Shown in pieces: positions 10,700-22,120 of a DNA stretch of 64,000 nt. The stretch comes from Myrica gale. Lineage: Eukaryota; Streptophyta; Magnoliopsida; Fagales; Myricaceae. How positions within the stretch are numbered: the first letter of the stretch is position 1; the number at the start of each line of letters is the position of its first letter. The translations under genes were made by a program, and so were the position numbers. The stretch lies in NCBI GenBank assembly GCA_963930655.1, contig OZ005621.1, forward strand, positions 13,627,001 through 13,691,000, written 5' to 3'. The notes beneath the pieces were generated by a model. It worked only from the letters and a program-made list of their open reading frames with translations. It was not told where the DNA came from and did no database searches.

Positions 10700-12070
10700 T
10701 TCGTCACTAAACCTAATGATCGATCGGTACTTTTACCGATGGTCAGTGATAACGTAGTGATGGATCGGTTGAAACAGCGATCGATAGGTCATTTATTTCA
10801 GCGATGGAACGTTGATTAAGTAACTGATGGATCGGTGAGAGCGTAGTGATGGATCGATCATTTATCTCAGCGATGAACGTAGTGATGGATCGGTGTAATA
10901 TTACGATCGATCGTCTATTTTTCCATCGATCGATCGTTTACGTTAGTGATCGATCAGTAATTTTTTCTTTTTAATATTGACGATCGAACAGTAGTATTGA
11001 ATGATCGATCGGTTTAACAACAACTGATCGATCGCTGAAGATGCCTATCTAACTGTGGTAACGGAATCATTTTTTTTAAAAAAATAATCATAGAAAATAT
11101 TATATAACACGTACTACTATAATATCAATACAATACTCACATTAATAAACACCAATAATAAAAAATAGTGATCCGTAATTAAATCGAAAATAATATCGTA
11201 ATAATAATACATAATCACAAAGCTATTAAAACATACATTCATCTACTTTCTCGAACCCCTAAACTGGTTGAATAGTTGTTTTGACATGTCGCTCATTTTC
11301 TTCTCTATTACATATGACATTTTCTTCTCCTGTTCCTTTGATATTCCTGCCCGTAAGCGCTCTTGCTCCTTTCTCATGTGCTCTTATTCCTGTTGCATGC
11401 GCTCTTCGTGCTCCACTCGCATGCGCTCTTGCTCCCTTTTCATGTGCTCCTCCCGCTCCACCAGCTGCTACTCATGGCAGTCCCTCAGCGTGGCCTCTTT
11501 CGGCAGCATCTCCCCCCAGTCCCTAAGTACACGCACCATGTTGGGGGGCCGATGTCATCAACGATAGTTGTATGACGTCATACACCAATGCTAGAAGTCT
11601 ACCCAATTACCGAACTCGTTCAACCACGAATACACAATCTCAAACTGTCTATATATTGCACAATTCAAGGGTTATTACGCGATAAACGTATATTTATTTC
11701 ATCCTAACCCTTGAACAGGTCTAAGGGTACACACGTTGTATCCAAAAAATATAACCCAAACAGAACAAGTAAAAAACACTTCAATATTCATCATTCATGC
11801 TTCTCAAACTACATAATTTATTTTCAGAACTCAAGCACTTCAATAATCAAATATCTAAATAAATATAAATGCTACACATCATTAATAATTTGCAACAAAA
11901 CTTGCGTGAAATACCGATCGATCAAAACAAATATGGCGATCGATAGTCAGACAACCCTCTAGCAGACGATCGATCGTTTAAAACACAAAGATTGATCGGT
12001 TGTATACCATCTAACAGGCAATTGATCGTCACTTATTGGTGATCGATCGTCAATTACCCAGATCGATAAA
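10700..12070. repeat. CACTA1 left subterminal array of CGATCGATCG words
   Basis: Many copies of GATCGATCG(G/T) and close variants such as GATGGATCGGT occur in both orientations at 10720-11045 and again at 11915-12065, around the coiled-coil relic. In En/Spm-type elements, subterminal repeats are the binding sites of the TNPA-like protein; I infer the same role here. Confidence 0.7.
11243..11557 (-). pseudogene. CACTA-encoded accessory protein remnant, C-terminal coiled coil
   Basis: The minus-strand frame reads NMVRVLRDWGEMLPKEATL, then RDCHE, a TAG stop, QLVEREEHMKREQERMRVEH, MQQE, a TAA stop, EHMRKEQERLRAGISK and a terminal MSDMSKQLFNQFRGSRK before TAG at 11243-11245. The Glu/Arg/Met heptad-like pattern is typical of the coiled-coil tail of accessory proteins encoded next to the CACTA transposase. 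Two in-frame stops and loss of the N-terminal part show it is dead. The plus-strand frames over the same bases are shadows of it. Confidence 0.6.
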
Positions 12071-12100
12071 ACCACGCAAACCCTCCCCACACACTCAAAT

Positions 12101-15100
12101 TGTCACGCCCCGATGCTATCTGGAAGGGGTTAGTGACAGCCGCGAGCATTCCCCGGGAACACTCCAGCGCTTACACTAACTCTTACAACGGAAGACTCAC
12201 TCAGGATCCATATGTTGGCTGAGATACAAGCTCAATGAACATAACCCCTCGGTAAACGAATTATAATTCAGAAAAGTCTTTACATTGCATCTTGTTCGCA
12301 AACTTATACAAAACGTAATAGCGCAACATACTGCCACTCAAATCAAACCAGCACTCACTAGTGCTAACTCGGAGTTCACCAATTCCGACTCCAACTCCCG
12401 AACTTCTAAGATTTTCTACAATAGATAATCCTTTGCTTCCTGGTTATCTTGTGGATCTGGAATGATACGATTAAAAAAACTATGAGTCGAAAGACTCAGT
12501 AAGGAACAACAATTTGAAACATGAACTTTGATAAAACATGGCTTTAAAAACATACTTACTTCAATACACTGTAGAGTTAATAAAAGAAATGCATAACTGT
12601 AAGTCATGAGATAGTGCATAAAAACCATGATGCATATGCATGCTCCGTGATGCACATGTCATGCACTAAAATCTCTTGCCACTCTTGGCCTTTTCATAAA
12701 CATTTCATCTCTTACTGTGGGCTCGCTCCATTTGACCCATGAAGTCAGGGTTGTGCTGTTCCCATCGGAACTGTCTCCCATCACTTGGAGACTTTTCATC
12801 TGGTCGAGCTAGCCCTTGAAGTGGCCCCAGGCTTGATGGCTAGACACGACCCTTGGAGGTGCCACACCTTCTCGAGCAACATTCCTCGGTGTGGTTGCAC
12901 ATACCTCAAGGACTTACCCAACCTTCTCGATCAACGTCCCTCGGTATGGGCGTCCTAGGTTTCATCCATCCATCCTTCTCGATCAACGTTCCTCGGTATG
13001 GATGATGAACCTCACTTAACTTGGTACGGATCCGACCAAAGCCCCAAATCAAGTCTCATAACATACGTACTCTTTTCATTCGCATAAAATAACATTTCAT
13101 GTTTCTATGCAATGAACATGCCATGTCACACTTGAAAACATCGTAATTTCATTTGCATCAAAACGTCTCTCTCATGCGTTCATGCAAATGATCATGCTAT
13201 GACATGTTCGAAACATCATGCGTACTTGAAACATTCTTTATGGACAATACATGTCACTTGTAATAAAAACGTCATGCCATGCACAATAAGACATGCAGTG
13301 TATCATTCCAGTTTTCCAAATCGGGTAAGATTCACTTACAGTACTCTCTGCACTTATTGCACTTACACCGATCCACTCGAAATTAGTTCGGTCTTCGCCT
13401 ACAAGCGATACTCCAATGCTTAGTTATCAGCATTGAACAAGGCATACAAACGTATCATGTATTATCTTAGTTTCAAAGTTCATATCCGAAACTTTTCGTG
13501 AAATTATACATGTAATTCTTGTAACATTTGACTTCCCATTCTTGTAAGTATTTTTAACTTTCATAATCCAAGTGAAAATAGCAAAGATCATACATATCAA
13601 ACAACTCCAATTAACCTTGGCTTTGACATTTGATCTCCATGCAACCCGAAACATTAGCTTTATTTTGCTCCTCATAGGTTTCGGCCAACCTAATTAAATT
13701 CTTAATCCATACTTAACATCACAAGGTCTTGCTAATCCTTTAAACCCGAACCTTTAAGCCTATTATCCTTGTTTTTCTCTTACTTGTATGGTGTGTTTTA
13801 TCATTGAACTAAAGCTTTAATCCTCTAATCCATTTGGCCATAACCCTAATTTCATTTATTCATCACAAGTAAATATATTTTCATCGTTATAGGCTTGCCA
13901 TTAGGGTTTTTCTCTACTAGGTCATTCGGCCATGCTCCATTTTAAGTATTCCTTGTCTACAATTTATTCTCCAATGGTGATCTCATCCTCCATTTTCAGA
14001 TTCACAACCTAGGATCTACAAATCACCAAAACAACTTCAAGATCTAGCAAGACATCACATTCGGCCAACACCCATATTCATAAAACTAACATACACTTAC
14101 ATGGTATCTATCACATGCAAATCTTATTCTCTTCAACATAGCCAACCCAAGACCTAATACCATGCTTAATCTAGCAATTAAGCTTCATACTTACCTCGAC
14201 AAATCCATACTTCAAGCACTTCATAGATATATTAACATAGCATGCATTCGGCCAACATCAACCAACACAACCATCAATGCCGAAACTTAACTACTTTGCA
14301 ACATGCATTCCCTTTTTATTTCAAGACCAAACTAGCATGCATTGTGCCTTACAACCTCATCTCTTCATCATATACAACAACCATAACTAGATCTAACATC
14401 ACAATACAACCTAAGGTGATCTAAGCTAGAGATCTTAGCAAAAACAAAGCACAAAACTCAAGATCCATTAAAAGCAACATTCGGCCAACAAGGGAGCCAA
14501 GAAACCGAACTTACCTTGTTGGTTTCCTTTCTCCTTCTCTTTTCTTCTTCTTCTTCTCCCTTTCTCCTTTCTCTTGCACAAGCCCTCCTATTCCTCTTCT
14601 CCTTCTCCTTTCTCCCTTGTTCTCCCTTTCTCGGTTTCTCTCTACTTCTTACTTGTGTTGCACGACCAATGAGAGAAAAAATGAAGGGGAAAATGACTTA
14701 GGTGAAAAGTAAGGCAAGTGGGTGAGTGAACGTGGCCTAATTTTCGGCCAAAGGGGGAGATTCTCTCTTGGTAGGATAAAAAGCCAACTTTTGCAGCCAT
14801 CACTTCACTCATTTCTTGTCTCCTTGGCCTTATCTCTCTTTCGGTTCTAACTCAACTAACTTAGTTACTCTAGTATTACTTAGTTGGCCTAATGAAGTTG
14901 TAAGATAACTAGCCCAATAACATAAATCTTTAAGGCCCACTATTATAAGTATTAAGTCCAAATCATAAGTCTAAAGGCTAAGGCCCAATAATATAGGTAT
15001 TTTGGCCCAATAACAGCCCATCATTGTAATTGAGTGATATACCTCACTAACAGCCCACTAACATAAGTTATCGGCCCAATAACAGCCCATCATCATAAGT

Positions 15101-15563
15101 TATTGGCCCAATAACATGTATTATCATTTCAAAAAGTTATTGGCCCAATAACAGCCCACTATCATAAGTTATTGGCCCAATAACATATATTAACATTTCA
15201 AAATCATAAAGTAGGCTATAAGAAAAATACTTTAGAGATATTCAGCAATTTGGATGCTAAAAATATCATAAGTTCTTCTATCATCATCACCATAAAAAGT
15301 TACCTTGAAGAATATCATAAGTCTTTTGGAAATTATCTTGGAGAAATTCACCTTGAAGAAATTCGATCATTTAGAATATATTGACTTCACCACCATAATA
15401 AAAATACTTAAGGAAAGTGTAGTAACCGCAAATCAAAATACCATAGGCCATTGTGGTATAATATCTTGCTACGTATTAAGAAAATTTACCAATAATAGCC
15501 CTTTAATTATAAATAGCAGAATACATAAGCATAAAATGACGTTGTAAAATTCGGGGTCTCACA
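12101..15563 (-). mobile_element. Solo LTR of a Tekay-family retrotransposon, nested in CACTA1
   Basis: Read on the minus strand it begins TGTGAGACCCCGAATTTT and ends GGGGCGTGACA, the same ends as the intact element's LTRs at 25915 and 35771. Flanking 5-bp words are CAAAT (12096-12100) and TAAAT (15564-15568), a target duplication with one change. No internal retroelement domain is present, so it is an LTR left after unequal recombination. Shared landmarks, all on the minus strand, include the AACAAGGTAAG donor-like site (boundary at 14514/14515) and the TGAGTC-loop-GACTCA stem (12483-12498). Confidence 0.85.
14880..15195 (-). promoter_or_regulatory. TTATTGGGCC array in the LTR upstream region
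   Basis: On the minus strand the word TTATTGGGCC occurs about six times, at plus-strand starts near 14982, 15004, 15074, 15106, 15141 and 15174, interleaved with CTGTTATTGGGC. TGGGCC/T is the core of plant site II elements bound by TCP factors. The array lies 370-680 bp from the LTR's 5' end, in the likely U3 region. Function is inferred. Confidence 0.55.
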
Positions 15564-16039
15564 TAAATCCATGCCCAAATCACTCTCAAATCATCCTCAT
15601 TCAATACCCAGTGCAATGTACATATTAAAAATATCCTAATAAGCTCTAATCATCACAAATTATATCCACAATACCCACAAATACCCAAATTAAACAAATC
15701 ATCAAATAACCAACCAAATCGTTCATAAATCGTAATGTACGTAGAATATATTACCTCTTGCATGATATCAACACCAAAACAAACAAAATCTCTACCAAAA
15801 TCTCACAAATTTCGCCAAATGTTTTCAATATTCACTCGGTTAAAAAAACCAATGAATATGAGCTTGGGCGTCCTCTTAATCTATTCTAAACACTCTCTCA
15901 ACTAAAAGAACGGTATTTGGACTAAGTTTGAGAGGAAAATAGCTCTTTGCCGCAAACCTTTGTTCTCCTCGTTTCCGTGGGTGTTTTTTTCACTTCACCC
16001 ACGGCCTTAGAACATTTGGGCATTTCAAGCATGATAAAC

Positions 16040-17570
16040 ACCGATCGATCGGTCACCATACCGATCGATCATCTTGTCAGCTTTAAAATTCCCGCTAAGT
16101 TTTCAAACGATCGATCGGTTAAAGAATTCAAAACGACGACGGACGTGAGCGATCGATCGATCGTTAAACCTAATTATTGAAAAACGATTTTTAACCTAAC
16201 AAATGAAATAATTATTAAAATTAGGGGTAAAGTCATAGTTAGCCCCCTATGTTTGGGCAAAAATCATAGTTAGCCCCACATTTTTGAATCCAACAATTTG
16301 ATACTCATAACTTTCACAACCTATCAAACTTAGCCCCCCGTCTAAATCAGGTGTTAAGTCCGACGAAAATTCATGCAAAATGACCGAAATGCCCCTCCAA
16401 AGCTAAAATTTAAAATAAAATAAAATAAAATATAAATTTAAGAAATAAATTAAAATAAATATATTATTGAAATAGAGTTTCAATATAGTTTTATTTAAAA
16501 AATATTAATTTTTGAAAAAATATCTTTTTTTTAATGAATTTTTTTATTTTTTTAAGTAATTTTATTTTGGAGGGGCATTTTGGTCATTTTTCATGCTTTT
16601 CCGTCTGATTTAACGCCTAATTTAGACGGGGGCAAAGATTGATAGGTTTTGAAAGTTATGGGTATCAAATTGTTCGATTCAAAAATATGGGGCTAACTAT
16701 GATTTTTGCCCAAACATAGGGGGCTAACTATGAGTTTACCCCTTAAAATTATTTTACTTAAAATGTCATTTTAATACATATCTCATACTAATAACTTATA
16801 ATCATGTGTTAAATACGCTTTATATCACTACTTTATGACATCTTAGTACATTGATCATACTAACTCTTACAAAATGTTTATTTGATGTAACATGTACAAT
16901 TTGTACATGCTTTCCTAAATATTAATGAAGTATACTTTATATGTTGTTATGTAATCTAAACACATCATAACGTAGTTTGTTAATATATATTTTGTATTTC
17001 TAATTATTTAAGCTCATATTATTCAATCACAAATGTTTAATCATAAAATTTACGTACCGATCGATCGTCAATGTTAACTGATCTATCGTCGTTTGCATTT
17101 AAAACGACACAGTACGAACCGATCGATCGCTTCGTCTAACGAAAACGACGACGCATACTGACGATCGATCAATGTGTCTGTACCGATCAATCTTTATGCA
17201 TAAGACAAAACGACGGAGTCCTTGATGATCGATCACTTCAATATAAATGATCGATCGGTAGATTAGAAATATCTAAATGACATCGTACTTAAACGATTGA
17301 TCACCTAAATCACCGATCGATCGGTTAGCTTAAAATTTAGAAAGATCTTCTATGACGCATGCCGATCGATCGTCATATCGTAGTGATTGATTGGTTATGA
17401 TGAACAATCGATCGGTTTTCAAAGCCACGTGTTTATTGATAACCGATCGATCGGTATATGAACAAAGATCGATTGGTTGGAGTGACAACGTAATGTCCTC
17501 ATCAAAACTCTTTGCATTTAGTGATGGAACATTTCGTCACAAAAGTACCGATCGATCGGCGTGTGATGAA
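16040..17570. repeat. CACTA1 right subterminal array of CGATCGATCG words
   Basis: Copies of CCGATCGATCGGT and variants cluster at 16040-16165 and 17055-17560, on either side of the nested MITE. They mirror the left array in word and density. From about 17580 the sequence changes to repeated TTTTTAGTGACGAAATT-type words leading into the terminus. Confidence 0.7.
16224..16742. mobile_element. MULE-type MITE with long terminal inverted repeats
   Basis: The ends GGGGTAAAGTCATAGTTAG and inverse GGGGTAAACTCATAGTTAG begin inverted repeats of roughly 170 bp. They contain the words CAAAAATCATAGTTAGCCCC and GAGGGGCATTTTGGTC. The flanks carry a perfect 9-bp direct repeat TTAAAATTA (16215-16223, 16743-16751), diagnostic of Mutator-like elements. 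The centre is AT-rich and non-coding. Confidence 0.9.
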
Positions 17571-17751
17571 ACTTTTTGTCACCAAAAAATTAATTTTTTG
17601 TGACGACATTGTTATTTCGTCACAAATACAACCTTTAGTGACGAAATTAGTGTCTAAAATTATTTTCGTCACGAAAAACCTTTTTTTAGTGACAAAATTC
17701 ATTTCGTCACCGAGAATTTCGTCACTAAAAATCAATTTTCTAGTAGTGATT

Positions 17752-18254
17752 GTGACAAAAATAATACAAGTAATTCACGTTTCTTGAAGATTAAGCAAGG
17801 TTCAAATGAATTGCAGGGAAAAGGTTAATATCAACGAAGCAGAATTTCCAAAGTGACAGAGAGACGAAGAGAGAGATCATTTTAGTTGCTGAATCAAAAT
17901 GGACAAGAAAATAAAACAAAATTGGAGAAGCTTACAAAGAAGCTTCTTTCCCCTTTTGTTTGCCCTGACTCACAAGAAGCAGTAGAAACTTCATGCCGAC
18001 TGATCACCGAAATGGGTAGAAATACTCAAAGTTTGGATTTTTAAAATTAATGAGAAGAAAATAAAAGAAGGTAATGGGTAGAAATAACTTACAAGCTCCT
18101 ATGACAAAAAAGGAGGACGAAAAATGATATGACCCAAGCTGGAGTGTAGAGCCCTGCCTCTTTATTTCTATGACATCTTTCTCTTCGTCTCCGGTGAACA
18201 GCTAGGCGTGAATTATGTTTCCCGTGAAGCCAAGTCTTTTTTTTGTCTTCTCAG
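17752..18254. other. Non-coding right flank of CACTA1
   Basis: No gene is recognisable. The segment is fairly purine-rich and contains short AG-rich stretches reminiscent of untranslated leaders, but no reading frame or splice pattern that I can defend. Confidence 0.35.
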
Positions 18255-18660
18255 CAATTACGTTCGAACCATATTTAATATATGTTCGAACATAAATCCC
18301 CTTAAGTTAGACGGTGCGTTAAGAAATTACGTTAAACGATGCGTAAGATGTTCGTTTGAACGAACCTTCTCATTCGACTCTATATTACATTAGGTTACAC
18401 GGTGTGTTTAAGAAATTAAGTTAAATGGTGTGTAACACATTAGTTCGAACTGTCCCTCGATATTCGAATGAATATATAATTATTTTAAACGGTGTGTAGG
18501 ACACACGTTCGAACCATAACGTACTATTCGAACAAACGTTACATGGGATGTATTCATAAAATTTAATACAAGCATTACACGATGTCGTTTGTAATGCAGA
18601 GCCACTAGAAAGGACACGTGGAATTATTCGTAATAACAAGTAGGTTAGTTTGAACGATAT
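18255..18660. repeat. Cluster of GTTCGAAC palindromes
   Basis: GTTCGAAC occurs at 18262-18269 and 18284-18291, with further copies near 18441 and 18509. Variants TATTCGAA, GTTTGAACGA and TTCGAACAAACG lie between. ACGGTG(T/C)GT words recur as well. The organisation resembles CACTA subterminal DNA, but no CACTA terminus is visible nearby, so this may be the remnant of a third, broken element. Confidence 0.5.
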
Positions 18661-20179
18661 AGTCCAAATGATAATCCTTTAGCTGATTTAAATATACAAA
18701 TTCTAATTTAAACTTTTGTGATGAAAAAATCAGATTTAAATTAGTTATATAAAACTAAGTTAATGTATCAAAATAAAAGTTATATAATCGTTAAACAAAT
18801 ATAATGGATACTCAAAGAAATAATCAAATGGTCATAGGGAACCAATGAGGTAAGGGTAGTTTACATGTTAGTGATGTTGTTGGCACTTTCATAAGTCGAG
18901 CTTAGTAATATGCTAGGGAGTGATCTGGAACCTTTGAATATGCTTAACATAAGCTAAGTATAAAGTTATAATAGAGATTATTGTTAAACTTAACATAAAC
19001 TAATTTGGTCGTAAAGCCGTTTGGATGAATTTTGATGTGAGTCTTGTGTAAATAAATTTCATGGCACGATTTTTGAATGTTTTAGAAGTATTAAAACATA
19101 TATGATAGGTTTCATGCAATGGTTTACGTGAAAAATGGAAGAATTAGTTAAGTAGATGAAAACTAGATTAGAATTGCACCATTTGTGATAACAGCAACTT
19201 TAGGAGTATCGCGTAGATAGTAAACAACCACGTATTGATCTCAAATTTTAGGATTAATAATATACAGTACTAGGAACCTACAATTAAAATTTTAAGTCAT
19301 TTGCAGCTAGGATGAAAAAGTTATGACTAATTAAAGCTCTCTGTTAAAACAAGGTTTTTCAATAAAAGATCCATTTTTTTTAGTCACACGGTTTGGGCTT
19401 GATTTCTATCACTTGGATTAATTATAACAGTCTTAAATGCTTATGTTATTTCCTTGGATATGGGCTTGTAAATGGAGCCCAAAGTTAGATCCCTATTGGA
19501 GCCAAACTGCCTAACTTAGTGGTCATGTGAAATATGCTTCTATTCTACTATTTAGGCTGACCCAAGTAGGCTTTCTAGAACTTCTAATAATGTCCGGATC
19601 TAAGCTTGCTATCAAGTCCAAGTCCAAGTCCAAGTCCTCATTGGACTTAGGATATTTAACTTGGATAACATGTGCTAATGAGTTTGTTTTAAATTAAAAT
19701 ATTAAAATTTTTAAGCTAAAATTATTAATTGCTTGCTGGTTTAAAGATATTAGTTTGGCTATGTAAAACTTTAATAGTATCTATTTTGGAAATAAATACA
19801 AGACACGTGATGTAATTAAATATCCTATGAAATGATTACGTGTAAATTGTACTGCACCTGATTAATGGTAAAGGTCATATTTTTTGAAAAAATGCATCAA
19901 TAGTGTTATGGATATGGTATTTGCATTGCATTTGCATCAATGGTCTTTGCATCAATTAAAATTTTTACAGTTAATGGGAGACGATACATATCATTAGGGA
20001 GTGCAACCATCACAATGAGGTAGTGGATGGCCCCGGGGTAGAAGGCAGAGGGCCTTTACCCATTATCCTAGGCTAACAGAATGTCTATGACTATCATAAT
20101 GTGCAGGGGAGAGTGGACTTACAACCCTGTCACTGGGGGTGAAACAGTGGACATGAAAGGCAAAGGATTTTTACAGAGA
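18661..20179. other. AT-rich intergenic DNA, old repeat debris
   Basis: No coding or RNA gene is recognisable. There is a short internal repeat AAGTCCAAGTCC near 19615-19640. The piece at about 19980-20160 looks like transposon-derived sequence but could not be assigned. Confidence 0.35.
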
Positions 20180-20489
20180 TGAGCTGTAAGACCCCGAAGA
20201 AACCCGTGTCTACTTCATTACTAGATGAAGGATTCCATGGCCTATTCTGTATTAAAAGAAACCTTGCTTGGCCAAGGCATGATTTTATGTTAAGAAAATG
20301 TATATGTAATTATTTTGAAATTCTAATATGTGATGTTATGATTTAAATGCTATGGTTGGAATTTAAATTTTATAGTAACCAATTTCATGTTGCTAGATTA
20401 ATTGTATATTTTCCTTCAATATTCTTGATTTTAATTTTTGAAGGATTTTCTTATGAATGATTTTGGATTATTAAGACTTGCATGTTGGG

Positions 20490-20840
20490 CTTAGAAACCT
20501 CAAATAATGGGCTGATATTGGGCTACCCATTTATGGCCGGTTATTGGATGTAATTGGGCCTTGAAGTTGTGTCATATGGGCTGCCCAATTACATGTGATG
20601 ATGGGCCCTTGAAGTGTGATGTTGGGCTGCCATGAGGTTTATAACATGTGGTGTATATTGGGCTTTTATGGCATGCTAATGGGCTGCCAAAGTAAACATG
20701 GTAATGGGCCTAGTAATGGTGCTATTGGGCCTTAAGAAAATTTGACATTGGGCCCAAGCCCTTAGACTTATGAATTGGGCTTTAGGTGGTAATGTTGGGC
20801 CTTGGATTAAGGATTTATTGGGCTACCCAATGGGCCTTGA
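20490..20840 (+). promoter_or_regulatory. ATTGGGC(C/T) array in the solo LTR
   Basis: More than a dozen TGGGC(C/T) words, most as ATTGGGCT or ATTGGGCC, occur in about 350 bp, 305-655 bp from the LTR's 5' end. The position matches the TTATTGGGCC array of the nested solo LTR and the GATAAG array of the young element. Confidence 0.55.
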
Positions 20841-21910
20841 AGTCAAGTTTATAATATGAGATTAGTATTGCTAAACTTCATTTATTTTACTAAGTAAACT
20901 AGGTAGTTGGAATTCAACCAAGTTAACTAAATGGGGAACAAGCTTCAAACTAGAAGTTGGATTTATGTGGAGGGGGAGGACACACGTGAATGGCATAGAG
21001 GTTTGAATTTTTGTGGTGCAAAGTGTTATACTAGAAAGGCAATGGAGACATAATAAGGGAGACAAGAAATGGAAAAGCTGAAAAATGACATGGAAGAGGA
21101 AAGAAATTGTCATGGCCGAAAATCATGGCTAGATGCATGACCATTTGCCTCACACGCCTATACCCTTTTCCCCCCTTCACATGAGCTCATTTAGGTCACC
21201 TTGGTCGACCAACACTAAGCCTAGAAGAGAGGAACCAAACACCAAGGAGAAGAGAGAAACCGAATACCCAAAGGAGAGAAATCAAGGGGAGACCAAAACC
21301 CTTGAACCAAAAGGCTGAGATTTGAGCTTGGGTCAAGGGGATTTTGTGTAAAGGGAAGAAGGAGGACAAGGAAGAAGAACAAAGGAGAAGAAAGGAGAAG
21401 AAGAAGTGAAGGGAAAGAGGTATTTTGCAAAGGAAAGAGAGAAAAAGGGCCAAAGGAGCACTAAGGTAAAAAAAAACTCTCTTGATGGCCGAACTCTTGT
21501 GTATAGATCTAGGGTTTTAGCTATTTCATGCATGGATATGTTGAGATCTGAATGACTAAGAGTATTAGGTTGCTTAGTAGGTGAAAAAGGGGAAGAAGCT
21601 TTCAAGGGATCAAAGGGGAGGAAGGAAGGACAACAAGGTAAGCATGGATCTTGCATCTCTATGTTGGCCGAACCATATGGGGTTGGATATTGAGTTTTTG
21701 TTTTCTATTTTAGTTGGACTTTGAACATGGGTATGTGCAAGTGATAGATCTGGACATACATGCTTTAGATCTAAGTTTTAAATGTTGGAAAAATGCAAAG
21801 AATAGACAATGTATACTAGAAGAAGTTTATGTTTTGTTGAATGAAAGTTGAATATTTTCTTAGATCTAGGGCTGTTGATGTGTCTAATGTATAAATCTAG
21901 TCATGTGGAT

Positions 21911-22120
21911 TCGTGTCGACACATTATACAAACACCCGAAAGTTTACCTTTTTCTGGAGCCCAAAGTGAATTTTGACTAAGTGTTGTAAGTGTCGACACC
22001 TTGGGTCATAGTGTCGACACATTAGACTAATACCCGAATGTTTATATTTTTCCGGAACTAGAGTGATTTTGACTAAGTGTTGGAAGTGTCGACACCTTGA
22101 GTGATGGTGTCGACACATCC
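21911..22120 (+). repeat. Two ~97-bp tandem units studded with GTGTCGACAC palindromes
   Basis: GTCGAC centres lie at 21915-21920, about 21993, 22013-22018, about 22088 and 22109-22114. The units (about 21921-22018 and 22019-22114) share ACCCGAA(A/T)GTTTA and TTTTGACTAAGTGTTG. The array is absent from the young element's LTRs. Confidence 0.75.

Larger units (their letters stand above)
10556..17748 (-). mobile_element. CACTA transposon (CACTA1), complete ends, interrupted by two nested elements
   Basis: The left end is CACTATAAAAAAAATTGAC and the inverted right end is CACTACTAGAAAATTGA; both run on into TTTTAGTGAC. The element is flanked by the 3-bp duplication ATT (10553-10555 and 17749-17751), as expected for the CACTA superfamily. 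Subterminal DNA on both sides is packed with CGATCGATCG words. The only coding relic is a minus-strand coiled-coil fragment (11243-11557), which sets the orientation. A solo LTR (12101-15563) and a MULE-type MITE (16224-16742) are nested inside; without them the element would be about 3.2 kb, so it is a deletion derivative without transposase. Confidence 0.85.

Noticed and set aside
11268-11575. Cysteine- and serine-rich plus-strand frames in CACTA1
   Set aside because: They are the complement of a degraded minus-strand coiled-coil sequence.
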